Shown here: one piece after another, positions 1 to 9,452 of the stretch
How positions within the stretch are numbered: position 1 is the stretch's first letter
Layout: every line of letters begins with the position of its first letter
NCBI RefSeq assembly: GCF_030817055.1
Contig: NZ_JAUSYV010000001.1
Span: forward strand, 3,000,001-3,064,000
Length of the DNA stretch: 64,000 nucleotides
Reading direction: 5' to 3'
Origin: Bacillus sp. V2I10
GTDB taxonomy: Bacteria > Bacillota > Bacilli > Bacillales > Bacillaceae
Notes under the pieces: model-generated
The model's input: the letters and a program-made list of their open reading frames with translations, nothing else
The model's database searches: none
Told to the model about the DNA's origin: nothing
Position numbers and translations under genes: made by a program

Positions 1-1031
1 ATAATTAATTGAAATATAGTGGCATATATCGCATATGTTTTAGGGAAATGTATAATCTCCAGTTGATTTTTGAATGCAAGTAATGATAAAGACCAAACAA
101 TCAACCCGACAGGAAAGAGATAAGTATTAACATTAAAATTTTTTAGAAACTTTGTAGAGAGTTTTGTTAATATGTAGTATTCAACAGACAGTTTGATGAC
201 TGCAGTAACAAACCAAGCTAGGATAACGAGTGGTTCGATTCTTAATTGAGCGTTTCCAAACGTTAACACACCTGTAGCAGTGCCAGAAGTCGTTAGAGGA
301 ATATACTTTATATATTCTCCTAATAATCCAACTGAAACGATGAACTTAAATAAATTTGTTAATGTTATAAAAATAATTGGTATTAATAATGGTTTTATAT
401 TCGATCTTATCTCATCACATATTTGCGGAAGAAACAAAAGTAACAGAATTTCACCTGAAGACTTAGTGGAAATCAAATAAGCTTCTCTAACTAAAGGTTG
501 AAAACCATCATAAAGGATAGGAAAAAAATGAGCGATCTTTATTTCGCTAAAACTCAATAAAATCACAACAACATTGAGGAAAAAACAAATGGTAGATAAA
601 AACACACTCAATTGAAGGATGCTCTTTATCCCACCCTGAACACATATCAAATAAATATGTATTATTACAAGGGTTGCAATAAACGTAGTAGTATGTTTTG
701 GTAAAGTTAAATTTACAATTGTATCCCAAACAATTGCTAAATCTTTTGCTGTGACGAATGCGATAAAAAGCCAATAAACACTTAAAAATACTATGGAAGT
801 TATCCTGCCGAAACTGCTTCTGATAAGATCAATGAAATCCCCCCCCTTGTTTCCAGAACTTAATAAAGATCGATAAAGAAAAAACAATATTAACGTCCAC
901 ACTCCTCCAATTAATATTGCTATCCATTGATCTTGAGGCTGAGAAAGGTAGCTAAAAGGAATTAACGTGCTTGTACCCACAACGATTCCATAAACAAGAA
1001 AGGATGATTGAGCAAATGCCTTATTGTTCAT
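1..1031 (-). CDS. GerAB-family spore germination permease (partial, runs off the window)
   Basis: About 343 codons are open from ATG at 1031 to the left edge, so the C-terminus is outside the window. The translation is strongly hydrophobic with many membrane helices and matches the B subunit of nutrient germinant receptors, an APC-superfamily protein in the spore inner membrane that binds the germinant. It begins MNNKAFAQSS and contains a central FLPQICDEIRS stretch. The start codon overlaps the stop of the upstream small membrane gene in an ATGA, so translation is coupled. It is the last gene seen of an A-C-D-B operon. The family call is firm; the germinant cannot be predicted. Confidence 0.88.
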   Translation of the reverse strand, partial: MNNKAFAQSSFLVYGIVVGTSTLIPFSYLSQPQDQWIAILIGGVWTLILFFLYRSLLSSGNKGGDFIDLIRSSFGRITSIVFLSVYWLFIAFVTAKDLAIVWDTIVNLTLPKHTTTFIATLVIIHIYLICVQGGIKSILQLSVFLSTICFFLNVVVILLSFSEIKIAHFFPILYDGFQPLVREAYLISTKSSGEILLLLFLPQICDEIRSNIKPLLIPIIFITLTNLFKFIVSVGLLGEYIKYIPLTTSGTATGVLTFGNAQLRIEPLVILAWFVTAVIKLSVEYYILTKLSTKFLKNFNVNTYLFPVGLIVWSLSLLAFKNQLEIIHFPKTYAIYATIFQLI

Positions 1032-1252
1032 TCAAAACTTCCTCCAAAAATCCACAAAACAATAGGCTCTACAAATTTGGTCAAGTAGAAGCTTATTGAG
1101 GTATCTATCCTTACTAATGCTAGTATATATACTACAATCCCAATTAAAGACACGGCCCAGTAAGATATTTGATTATGTTTTTCATGTTTTATTTTTCTGT
1201 TGTAAACCAAACATAAAAGCATCAAAAGGGTAAGAAATATCGTTTTTACCAT
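1028..1252 (-). CDS. Small germinant-receptor D-type membrane protein
   Basis: This 74-residue protein has two clear hydrophobic segments (about residues 2-19 and 31-49) and a shorter hydrophobic stretch at the C-terminus. Ger operons of B. megaterium and B. subtilis are known to carry D genes for proteins of about 75 residues with two membrane helices that modulate receptor function. Size, topology and position between the C and B genes fit that class. It starts 16 bp after gerC and overlaps the B gene by 4 bp. Assignment rests on context and topology, because D proteins share little sequence. Confidence 0.7.
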   Translation of the reverse strand: MVKTIFLTLLMLLCLVYNRKIKHEKHNQISYWAVSLIGIVVYILALVRIDTSISFYLTKFVEPIVLWIFGGSFE

Positions 1253-1268
1253 GTGATATTTCTCCTTT

Positions 1269-2372
1269 CTAAGAATGAATTCCTACATGTTTTATGGTGA
1301 CGTTCATTTTAAAGTCAGTTTCAACCTCTGGTAAAATACTATTCCACTTGTAGTGATTTACCTTCCAATAAGAAGGACGGTAGCGATAAAGGTAATCATC
1401 AAACCCTAAAGCATCACATTGATATTCAACTAAGATTTTTTTCATTAATAATGTATATCTTTTTTTCAGTTCTTTTCTTACCAATAATTCTAAATTAGAT
1501 ATGTCTTTTGTCTTAGTAACTTCACCAAATGATGCAATATCAACCTTAAAAAATAAATCTCCTTTAAATATAAATTTAGGTTTACTATAAGAAAATATAC
1601 AATCTCTTTTAATATTGCCACTACTTAAAATTACCTCAACAGGTTTGTTTTTATACTTAACCTTAACACGTAAATTCTTTCCTTGATTTAGCAGTACAGC
1701 TACAAGCGACATCTCTTTTTCATTGAGATAACCTGTTAACTTGCCATTATTTAATAAAGCTACACCCGAAATAATCAATCTCTTCTTTCCATCTGTTTCT
1801 ACGTTATCAAGCAAAGGCAGAATTGATCCTCTCTTATTTCTGCTGGATGATTTTTTGAAAAATTCAACTGCCTTGGTTTTAATACCCTGACGGTTAATAA
1901 GCTGAACAATTGATTCAGATATAGATTGATTTTCGATAGAACTTGAATTTATTATATCGCGGGCTTCCCCTCTTGCTGCTACTATATAGTTACTTCCGCG
2001 TAGGTAATCTGTACGTGGAAAACCAGACACGATTTCCGTAATTCCATTTTGAAGAGTTTTTTCACCAAAAACTAAAACCTTATTATGCAAGGCTGTTATT
2101 TCTTTAGGATGAAGAAATTTTTGTTTAGAAAAGGCATCGTTAGCATTCTCCCCTGATACAGATTCTATATAATAGGACATTGCTGATTTGCCACCTTTTT
2201 CTTCCCCGCCTTTTGATTCAGTATTTAATATTTCTGACGTTATGGTTACTCCATTAGTACCTTCATCAATACCCGTAGAAAGTGTAATAGCCAATTCTTC
2301 AATTTGTGTGCCAGTACTGCAACCTGATAATAGTAATAAAAGAAGCGTAAAATATACAATTAGTTTCCTCAA
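1269..2372 (-). CDS. GerAC-family germinant receptor lipoprotein
   Basis: The 367-residue product begins with a lipoprotein signal (MRKLIVYFTLLLLLLSGCS, lipobox LSGC, lipidated Cys at residue 18). The rest fits the C subunit of germinant receptors: an N-terminal region with DIINSSSIENQS, a middle GVALLNNGKLTGYLNEKE segment typical of the family, and a C-terminal part ending in VTIKHVGIHS. The C subunit is anchored to the outer face of the spore inner membrane and is needed for receptor assembly. The gene starts 14 bp after the A gene and appears intact, unlike its counterpart at 12-13 kb. Confidence 0.9.
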   Translation of the reverse strand: MRKLIVYFTLLLLLLSGCSTGTQIEELAITLSTGIDEGTNGVTITSEILNTESKGGEEKGGKSAMSYYIESVSGENANDAFSKQKFLHPKEITALHNKVLVFGEKTLQNGITEIVSGFPRTDYLRGSNYIVAARGEARDIINSSSIENQSISESIVQLINRQGIKTKAVEFFKKSSSRNKRGSILPLLDNVETDGKKRLIISGVALLNNGKLTGYLNEKEMSLVAVLLNQGKNLRVKVKYKNKPVEVILSSGNIKRDCIFSYSKPKFIFKGDLFFKVDIASFGEVTKTKDISNLELLVRKELKKRYTLLMKKILVEYQCDALGFDDYLYRYRPSYWKVNHYKWNSILPEVETDFKMNVTIKHVGIHS

Positions 2373-2386
2373 GTTTGGATCCCTCG

Positions 2387-3781
2387 CTACTTTTTCTCTG
2401 TAAAACTATTACTAAACCACCATCTTTTTGTTGAATGTAAGTGAACGTTACTAACTGGAGTCATATAGCTTATTCCAAATGAATTAATATTAATAAAATA
2501 AGTGAGTATAACTGTAATGCTTAATATCAAACCAGGTAAGCCCGCAAAAGAAGCAGTAGCTAATAGGGGAAATCTCAATAGCCTTACAGTAGACGCAAAG
2601 TTAGTCTTTGGAATAATAAATGAGGAAATTCCTGTAAAAGCAACGATAATAACAGTAGGAGCTGAAACTAGTCCTGCCTGTACAGCAGCATCACCAATAA
2701 CCAATGCCCCAACAATACTTACTATTTGTCCTACATTCTTTGGAAAACGCAATCCTGCTTCTCTAAGAACTTCAAACATAATCTCTAATAGAATAATCTC
2801 AATTATTATCGGATAAGGAACTCCGGATCTTGCTGAAGCAAAACTAATTAGAAGTTTTGTTGGGATTAACCCCCAATGAAAAGTTGTAACAGCAACGTAA
2901 ATTGAAGGAAGTGTTAAAGAAAAAAACAAAGCAAATATGCGCAATATCTTTACAAAAAAAGAGAAAAATGGCGGTGAGTAATAATCCTCTGGACTTTCAA
3001 TAAACTGCCAAAAAACTGCTGGAAGTATTAATACATCTGGTGACCCATCAACCACTATCGCAATTCTTCCTTCGACAAGATTACTTATAACAGTATCTGG
3101 TCGTTGACTATTCTGAATGATCGGAACGACTTTAAATTTTCTATTATCTAAATATTTCTCAATCAAACTGGAGTCTGTAATAGAGCTAATTTTCATTTTT
3201 TGAATATTACTTGTTATTTCAGACACTAGTTTGGGATCAGCTATGCCATCCACATAATATATCTCTGCTGAAATATTTGAAAGGGAGCCTAAATTTAAAG
3301 AAGTTATCTTTAATTTTTCTGACTTTAATCTCCTCCTAATCATAGATCTATTGGTTGAAATATCTTCTACAAACCCATCTTTAGGACCACGTAAAGTTAC
3401 TTCCGCATCTGGGCTTTCTATAGCTCGCTTGTCGAACTTTCCAAGATTAATTTCAAGAAACTGTTTTGAAGTGCATTCAAATAGAATTAGGGAACCATTT
3501 AAGAGTAATTTCGGAATATCATTTTCATTATCATGAATCGAAATATTTAAAGCAGTTAATGAGTTGGCAATTCTATGTAACGTCAATTTTTCTTTACCAA
3601 GAATAAACAAAGGTTTAATTACGGATTCTTGACAAAGGTTTATGTCAACAATTCCTTCAAAATAGACTAAACAAATTTCTTCTTCATGTATGTATCTTAC
3701 TTTTAGATCAGGAGGATTATGAAGTGCATGAAATATATTATTAATACGACTAATTAATTGAGAGCATTCTATTGTTATCAC
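2387..3781 (-). CDS. GerAA-family germinant receptor A subunit
   Basis: The 464-residue protein has the GerA layout: a soluble N-terminal half with the hallmark GPKDGFVEDISTNRSMIRRR near residue 133, then the SPEDYY motif near residue 266, and a C-terminal membrane half with EVLREAGLRFP near residue 345. It is slightly shorter than usual (480-500 residues). An AGGTG-type ribosome binding site precedes ATG at 3781. It heads the operon A-C-D-B. Such operons are normally made in the forespore under sigma-G; I could not pick out the promoter with confidence in the 160 bp upstream. Confidence 0.92.
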   Translation of the reverse strand: MITIECSQLISRINNIFHALHNPPDLKVRYIHEEEICLVYFEGIVDINLCQESVIKPLFILGKEKLTLHRIANSLTALNISIHDNENDIPKLLLNGSLILFECTSKQFLEINLGKFDKRAIESPDAEVTLRGPKDGFVEDISTNRSMIRRRLKSEKLKITSLNLGSLSNISAEIYYVDGIADPKLVSEITSNIQKMKISSITDSSLIEKYLDNRKFKVVPIIQNSQRPDTVISNLVEGRIAIVVDGSPDVLILPAVFWQFIESPEDYYSPPFFSFFVKILRIFALFFSLTLPSIYVAVTTFHWGLIPTKLLISFASARSGVPYPIIIEIILLEIMFEVLREAGLRFPKNVGQIVSIVGALVIGDAAVQAGLVSAPTVIIVAFTGISSFIIPKTNFASTVRLLRFPLLATASFAGLPGLILSITVILTYFININSFGISYMTPVSNVHLHSTKRWWFSNSFTEKK

Positions 3782-3940
3782 CTCTTATTTAATTATTTCC
3801 TAAAAGAAGTGCAATATGTGTGCTTTGTGAGTTAATAAAGAAGATGAAAAAGATCAACAATTCAAGATATTACAGCCAAATATAATGTCCAGCCCTCACA
3901 AATCGCTCTTGCTTGTATCATCCGCTCGAATCACGTCATC

Positions 3941-5317
3941 CTATTCCCAAAGCCGTACAAGAAGAAACATGTGACAAATGCTAAAGCGGCAACCTTTTAG
4001 TTTATTTCGGGGGTGAGATGGGTGCGGGTTGCCGTTTTCACTAATCATGCCCAGTACAAATACAGCCGAGTTGGCGGATGTGATAAAGAAAACTAGGACG
4101 AGAACCATGGCCAGGATACTTAGGAATGTCGTGAACGGGAAATATTCAAAAAACGTGAACAACGCAGATGTTACATCGGTTGATACAGCAGTAGCAAGCG
4201 CTGTTTCCCCCATGTTCTTAATGAGATGAATGCCCGAACCGCCCATTACTGCAAACCAGAAGAAAGAGCCGAGCACGGGGATAAATATAGCACCCATCAT
4301 AAATTCTTTAATTGTTCTTCCCTTAGAAATTCTGGCTACAAAGCTGCCAACGAGAGGCGCCCAAGCGATCCACCAGCCAAAATAAAAGAGTGTCCAGCTG
4401 GCGATCCAGGAACCATCGCTGTAAGGCTCCGTCCTAAAGGACATGCTGATGAAGTTTTGAACGTAATCGCCAACTCCCTGGAAAAAGATTTTAAAGATTG
4501 TTTGGGTTGGTCCGAGAAATAGTACAAATCCAAGCAGGGCAAATGCAAGAATCATGTTCAGGTTTGACAGGTGCTTCATGGCACCCTGCAAACCTGAAAC
4601 AGTTGATGCGACATAAATACAAGTTACGGCCACAATGATTATGGCCTGCGTATTAATATTGATCGGAAGACCCCATAGAACATTGATGCCCGTATTAACC
4701 TGCAGCGTCCCAAAGCCGAGTGAAGTGGCAATCCCTATAACAATTGAGAGAATGACCATAACATCAACTGCCTTGCCGATTGGGCCTCTAATCTTGTCTC
4801 CTAGTAAAGGATAAAAGACTGAGCTCAGGGAAGATGGAAGCTTTTTTCTGAACTGGAAAAAGGCTAACGATACGCCGACAAGCGCATAACACGCCCAAGC
4901 AGAAACGCCCCAGTGCAGGTAAACAAACTGCATCGCGAGCTTTGCCGATTGATCAGACGATGCTTCTCCAAAAGGAGGATCGATATAGTAGGAAACGGGC
5001 TCTGCGACACCCCAGAAGACCAGGCTGATTCCGATAGAAGCGCTGAAAAGCATGCCGATCCATGTCGCTGTTTTGTATTCAGGGCGATCGTGATCGTCTC
5101 CCAATCGGATATGGCCAAATTTTGATAGTCCGATATACATGCAGAATGCAAAAAAGACGAAGACGCTGCCAAGAATAAACCAGCCTAAATTATTATATAT
5201 AAAAGAAAGAGAGAAATTCGAAAAGGCCTCCAGCTGTTTTGGCATAAAAACACCGATGCTGATTAATGCTAGGCTAAACGCCAGTGACGTATAAAAAACT
5301 GATTTCTTGCTATTCAT
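3941..5317 (-). pseudogene. BCCT-family (glycine betaine/carnitine/choline-type) transporter, C-terminus lost
   Basis: The frame encodes 458 residues of an OpuD-like BCCT sodium-coupled transporter, with MGGSG and GWWIAWAPLVGSF signatures near residues 300-370 and at least ten membrane helices. Family members usually exceed 500 residues. After ISENGNPHPSHPRNK the frame runs into a non-hydrophobic tail (CRFSICHMF). A neighbouring frame reads KVAALAFVTCFFLYGFG, which looks like the start of the missing helix, so a frameshift sits near 3990, and homology then ends. ATG at 5317 has a good AAGGAGTG site. It lies 80 bp downstream of the dehydrogenase gene, with a cre-like palindrome between them. 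Probably non-functional. Confidence 0.75.
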
Positions 5318-5335
5318 CTAATCACTCCTTTTTAA

Positions 5336-5349
5336 TGGAAACGCTTTCC
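5336..5349. promoter_or_regulatory. Candidate catabolite-responsive element (cre)
   Basis: TGGAAACGCTTTCC fits the CcpA cre consensus TGWAARCGYTWNCW at 12 of 14 positions, with the central CG intact. It sits 19 bp upstream of the BCCT start, between that gene and the dehydrogenase. CcpA control of this carbon-related block is an inference from the motif alone. Confidence 0.4.
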
Positions 5350-5397
5350 CTCATTTAATTTCAGATGAAGCCCCCAATGAAGCTCGGAGACTGCCTA

Positions 5398-6492
5398 TTA
5401 ATTAACCGAGATGTTTTTAGTGGAAAAAAGAGACTCAATTATAGACGCCAGCCTGTCCCCTACTTCAGAAGTAGAAGCGGAGCCCTTCATATCCGGTGTC
5501 AGCACTTCCTTTTCCTCAAGAAGCTGCTCGATCGCTTTCAAAATAACTTTACCCTGCTCCTCGTATCCGAAAAAGTCCAACATCTGGCTGGCGGACCAAA
5601 TCGCCGCGAGTGGATTGGCAAGTCCTTTGCCGGCAATATCTGGCGCTGAGCCATGAATCGGTTCAAACATCGACGGGAAGTCTCGTTCAGGATTCAGGTT
5701 CGCACCGGCAGCAAGACCTATTCCGCCTGCGAGGGCTGCACCCAAATCGGTTAAGATATCTCCGAATAAATTTGAGGTCACCACGACTTCAAACCGTTTT
5801 GGGTCCTTAATCATGAGCATCGCAGCAGCATCGACAAGGTAAGAAGCTGTTTTGACCTCAGGGTAATCGGCGCTCACTTCTTCAAATACCTGATCCCAAA
5901 ATACCATGGAGTAGTTAAGGGCATTCGCTTTTGAAATACTTGTCAGCGACCGGCCTTCTTTTTTCGCCGTTTCAAAGGCATACCGTATGATGCGCTCTGT
6001 GCCTTTTCTGGAAAAGACGCCGGTTTGCAGGACGACTTCATGCTCCTTGTCTTTAAAAAGCCAGTCCCCGGCACCTGAATATTCTCCTTCGCTGTTTTCC
6101 CGGATGAAAAGCATGTCGATGTCTTCGCACCTTACATCAACTAGTGGTAAATGCGCTCCTTTTAGGAGTTTGACCGGACGGATGTTGACATACTGTTCAA
6201 AGCTTTTGCGGATTTTCAGCAGCAGATCCCAAAGGGAGATATGGTCAGGGACGCCGGGAAACCCGACTGCCCCTAAATAGATTGCGTCAAATGCCTTTAG
6301 CTGCTCAATTCCGTCCTCATCCATCATTCTCCCTTTTTCCGTATAGAACTCGCAACCCCATGGGAAATAGGTAAATTGAAAGCGAAAACCCCCATCCCAC
6401 TCTGCCGCTTTCTCCAGCACTTTGATTCCCTCCTGTATAACCTCAGGTCCGATGCCATCACCGGCAATAACCGCTATCTTATATACTTTCAC
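5398..6492 (-). CDS. Tartrate/D-malate-type dehydrogenase (isocitrate/isopropylmalate dehydrogenase superfamily)
   Basis: This 364-residue protein has the beta-decarboxylating dehydrogenase fold. N-terminal GDGIGPEV, the substrate Arg region (RKSFEQYVNIRPVK), IRENSEGEYSGAG and the metal and cofactor region DILTDLGAALAGGIGLA are all present, and HGSAPDIAGKGLANP marks the NAD site. IRENSEGEY and VNIRPVKLLKG point to the TtuC/YcsA tartrate or D-malate dehydrogenase branch rather than LeuB or Icd. These enzymes oxidise D-malate or tartrate with NAD to keto acids, usually with decarboxylation. GTG at 6492 has an AAGGATGG site. It lies 16 bp after the truncated aldehyde dehydrogenase, so its original promoter may be lost. 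Confidence 0.85.
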   Translation of the reverse strand: MKVYKIAVIAGDGIGPEVIQEGIKVLEKAAEWDGGFRFQFTYFPWGCEFYTEKGRMMDEDGIEQLKAFDAIYLGAVGFPGVPDHISLWDLLLKIRKSFEQYVNIRPVKLLKGAHLPLVDVRCEDIDMLFIRENSEGEYSGAGDWLFKDKEHEVVLQTGVFSRKGTERIIRYAFETAKKEGRSLTSISKANALNYSMVFWDQVFEEVSADYPEVKTASYLVDAAAMLMIKDPKRFEVVVTSNLFGDILTDLGAALAGGIGLAAGANLNPERDFPSMFEPIHGSAPDIAGKGLANPLAAIWSASQMLDFFGYEEQGKVILKAIEQLLEEKEVLTPDMKGSASTSEVGDRLASIIESLFSTKNISVN

Positions 6493-6508
6493 TCTCGTAC
6501 CATCCTTT

Positions 6509-6955
6509 TCATTGTTGGTTCCATACGACCAATTTCAATTCCGTCATTTCTTCGACTGCGTATTTAATACCTTCTCGTCCTGTACCGCTATCTTTAACGC
6601 CGCCGTACGGCATTTGATCAACTCGGAAAGTCGGCACATCATTGATTATGACCCCGCCTACGTGCAATTGCTTTGCCGCGTATAAAGCATGTTTCACATT
6701 GTTCGTGTATATTCCTGCCTGCAAGCCGAAGCGAGAATCATTGACCAGCTCTGCTGCTTCTTCAATGGACCTCACTTTATTGACAATGACAATCGGAGCG
6801 AATGCTTCCTGACAGGATATTTTTAATGAACGGTCGGCGTCTATAATAATAGTAGGCTCCAGGATCCCGCTTAGCAGCTTTCCGCCCGCTGTGATCGTGG
6901 CATGGCTATTTTTAGATTCTTCAATCCATTCGAGGACCCATGCCGATTCCCGTTT
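6509..6955 (-). pseudogene. Aldehyde dehydrogenase, C-terminal fragment
   Basis: About 148 codons remain of an NAD(P)-dependent aldehyde dehydrogenase that is normally 470-490 residues. Visible are ESAWVLEWIEES, the cofactor-domain segment ISCQEAFAPIVIV, and the C-terminal PYGGVKDSGTGREG. The catalytic Cys, the catalytic Glu and the whole N-terminal two thirds are missing. Homology ends abruptly near 6955, where sequence of the oppositely oriented VOC gene begins, so the breakpoint is within a few bases of 6950-6957. The surviving piece points into the dehydrogenase and BCCT genes, suggesting a former ALDH-dehydrogenase-BCCT operon. Confidence 0.85.
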
Positions 6956-6956
6956 T

Positions 6957-7835
6957 GAAATTAATTTCTACTCTGGAGTTTTAGGTTTACGTTTAGTCAA
7001 ACAAACTGTAAATTTTGATGATCCAGGTACGTATCATATTTATTTTGGTAACGAAGGAGGAAAACCAGGAACCATCATCACATTTTTCCCATGGGCAGAT
7101 GCTCGCCAAGGGATAATCGGAAATGGTCAAGTAGGGGTAACTTCTTACGTTGTTCCAAAAGGGGCTATGGGATTTTGGGAAAACAGATTAGAACAGTTCA
7201 ATATTTCGTTTGTAAAAATGGAACGATTTGGAGAGCAATATTTGGAATTTGATGACCCACATGGACTTCATTTGGAAATCGTTGAAAGAGAAGAAGGCGA
7301 AGCTAACACATGGAACTTTGGCAGAGTAACATCTGAAGTTGCCATTAAAGGATTCGGTGGGGCAACCCTTTTATCCGCTCAACCTAACAAAACTGCTGAA
7401 TTGTTAGAAACCGTAATGGGGCTTGAACGAATTGGGGAAGAAGGAGATTTTGTTCGTTTTCGTTCTTCAGCTGAAATTGGAAATATCATTGACCTAAAAC
7501 TAACTCCTATTGGACGTGGACAAATGGGTGTCGGCACAGTCCATCACATTGCATGGCGAGCTATTGATGACAAAGATCAATTGGATTGGCAAAAACATGT
7601 TTCAGCGAATGGATATGTTGTCACTCCAGTTCAGGACAGAAACTATTTTAATGCTATTTACTTTAGAGAACATGGGGAAATTCTATTTGAAATTGCAACT
7701 GACCCTCCAGGATTTGGTCATGATGAATCACAAGCCACTATGGGAGAAAAATTGATGTTGCCTAAACAGTATGAGCCTCATAGAGAGCAGATTGAACGAG
7801 TATTGTTACCGTTTGAAGTAAGAGAATTAGACTAA
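6957..7835 (+). pseudogene. VOC-family ring-cleaving dioxygenase (MhqA/MhqO-like), N-terminally truncated
   Basis: From INFYSGVLGLRLVKQTVNF onward this is a close paralogue of the intact gene at 8505 and matches MhqA/MhqE/MhqO glyoxalase-fold dioxygenases. The first 22 or so residues, including the GIHHITAM His pair of the paralogue, are gone. An open frame continues upstream to a GTG at 6891, but that part is antisense of the aldehyde dehydrogenase remnant and has no ribosome binding site. The C-terminal module with VHHIAWRA and FEIATDPPGFG is intact. It may be silent, or made as an abnormal fusion; loss of the promoter could also affect the genes downstream. Confidence 0.78.
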
Positions 7836-7857
7836 TTTTGCGAAAGGAGTGATTTCC

Positions 7858-8466
7858 TTGCTTTCGATAGATCCATCCAAAAATACTGAAAGAGAAAATT
7901 ATAAATTTCTAATAGGCAGTATTATTCCAAGACCCATTGCTTTCATCACAACGATGTCAAAGGATGGTATTTTGAACGGTGCACCCTTCAGTTACTTTAA
8001 TATTGTTTCATCCAATCCCCCAATGATTTCATTAGCAATTCAACGGTCAGAGGGGAGTCAAAAGGATACAGCAAGAAATATCATCGATTTAAAAGAATTT
8101 GTTATTCATATAGTGGACGAACAAAATGTTGAAAAAGTGAATAAAACGGCTGCAAATCTCCCTCCTGATCAAAGTGAAATAGAGTTAGGGAAATTGTCTC
8201 CAATTGAAAGTGTAAAAATTTCTGTACCAGGGGTGCGGGAAGCGAAAATTCGAATGGAGTGTTCATTAGAACATTACTTAGAATTAGGAGGATTGGATTC
8301 TCCTGGCTGTGATCTTATTATAGGAAAAGTTGTTCAATTTCATATTGAAAATAACATTTATGAAAATGGAAGAATTGATCCAATTGGATTAGCCGCCGTA
8401 AGCAGAATGGCTGGTCAAAATTATGCGAAAATTGGTGAAATCTTCACTATAGAAAGGCCAAAATAA
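7858..8466 (+). CDS. Flavin reductase-like, FMN-binding split-barrel protein
   Basis: The product is about 202 residues. It carries the split-barrel signature SIIPRPIAFITTMSKDG near the N-terminus and APFSYFNIVSSNPPMISLAI, as in the DIM6/NTAB family (YwrF-like), and LEHYLELGG further on. I chose TTG at 7858 because AAAGGAG lies 8 bp upstream; the alternative GTG at 7849 overlaps that site. It begins 22 bp after the truncated dioxygenase and 38 bp before its intact paralogue. Such proteins bind FMN and reduce flavin or act as oxidoreductases, which suits a quinone-detoxification cluster. Confidence 0.82.
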   Translation: MLSIDPSKNTERENYKFLIGSIIPRPIAFITTMSKDGILNGAPFSYFNIVSSNPPMISLAIQRSEGSQKDTARNIIDLKEFVIHIVDEQNVEKVNKTAANLPPDQSEIELGKLSPIESVKISVPGVREAKIRMECSLEHYLELGGLDSPGCDLIIGKVVQFHIENNIYENGRIDPIGLAAVSRMAGQNYAKIGEIFTIERPK

Positions 8467-8504
8467 TTATTACTAAATCCCATTGGTAAAATGGAGAGTG
8501 TAGA

Positions 8505-9452
8505 ATGCAAAAAACAGCAGGTATTCATCATATTACAGCGATGGTTAACGATACACAAAGAAATATTGATTTTTATGCAGGGGTACTTGGATTAAGGCTG
8601 GTCAAAAAAACCATTAATTTCGATCGTCCAGAAGTGTATCATCTTTATTTTGGAAATAAATCTGGTGAACCCGGAACTGTCATTACATTCTTTCCATGGG
8701 CTAAACAGTTAAAAGGACGCATTGGTACAGGACAGGTTGGAGTTACCAATTTCATCATTCCGAATAATTCCATTACATTTTGGGAAAATCGTTTAAAAAA
8801 ATTTGAAGTTGAGTTTATTCCATCAGTACGCTTTGGAGAAAAGTATTTGAAATTCCAAGATCCAGACGGTCTCGAAATTGAACTGGTAGAACGAAATGAA
8901 GGACCAATAAATAATTGGAGCTTTGGAGAAATCCAATCAGAGATTGCCATTAAAGGTTTCGGTGGAGCTACCTTAAATTCAGCACAGCCTAATAAAACTG
9001 CGGATGTACTTGAAAATTTATTGGGACTCGAATGCCTTGGGCAAGAAGATGGCTTTCTTAGGTTTAAATCGGAAGCACAGCTTGGAAATACAATTGATAT
9101 TAAGCTAACTCCTTCAGTACGTGGTCTGATGGGAGCTGGAACTGTTCATCATATTGCTTGGAGAGCCAAGGATGAAGAAGATCTTCTAAGATGGAGAAAA
9201 CTCCTTCAAAGTAAGGAGTATTTCCCAACAGAGATTCGTGATAGAAATTACTTTAAAGCTGTTTATTTCCATGAAGAAGGTGGTATTCTTTTTGAAATAG
9301 CGACCGACCCACCAGGTTTTACTGTTGATGAACCAAATAATAAGCTGGGACAGAAACTCATGTTACCTTCATGGTTAGAGTCTAAACGAAAAGAATTAGA
9401 AGAGACCTTACCTCCTGTAGAGGTTCGTGTTTTGAAAGGAGATAAAGGATGA
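8505..9452 (+). CDS. VOC-family ring-cleaving dioxygenase (MhqA/MhqO-like)
   Basis: This intact 315-residue protein has two glyoxalase/extradiol modules. The first begins AGIHHITAMVNDTQRNIDFY; the second carries GTVHHIAWRAKDEED and ILFEIATDPPGF, holding the likely metal-binding His and Glu. In B. subtilis the relatives MhqA, MhqE and MhqO belong to the MhqR regulon and act against hydroquinones and catechols. GGAGAG precedes ATG at 8505. It overlaps the hydrolase gene downstream in an ATGA. Its near-copy at 6957 suggests a tandem duplication with the reductase gene caught between. Confidence 0.88.
   Translation: MQKTAGIHHITAMVNDTQRNIDFYAGVLGLRLVKKTINFDRPEVYHLYFGNKSGEPGTVITFFPWAKQLKGRIGTGQVGVTNFIIPNNSITFWENRLKKFEVEFIPSVRFGEKYLKFQDPDGLEIELVERNEGPINNWSFGEIQSEIAIKGFGGATLNSAQPNKTADVLENLLGLECLGQEDGFLRFKSEAQLGNTIDIKLTPSVRGLMGAGTVHHIAWRAKDEEDLLRWRKLLQSKEYFPTEIRDRNYFKAVYFHEEGGILFEIATDPPGFTVDEPNNKLGQKLMLPSWLESKRKELEETLPPVEVRVLKGDKG

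Noticed and set aside
3782..3940. Fragment of another gene beyond the BCCT end
   Set aside because: A minus-strand frame reading QARAICEGWTLYLAV-like text is suggestive, but too short to assign to any family.
4226..4548. Plus- and minus-strand frames inside the BCCT gene
   Set aside because: They are shadows of the transporter in other frames, with no independent start signals.
6891..6956. Upstream extension of the first VOC gene to GTG 6891
   Set aside because: These 22 codons are the antisense of aldehyde dehydrogenase sequence and lack a ribosome site, so they are not an original N-terminus.
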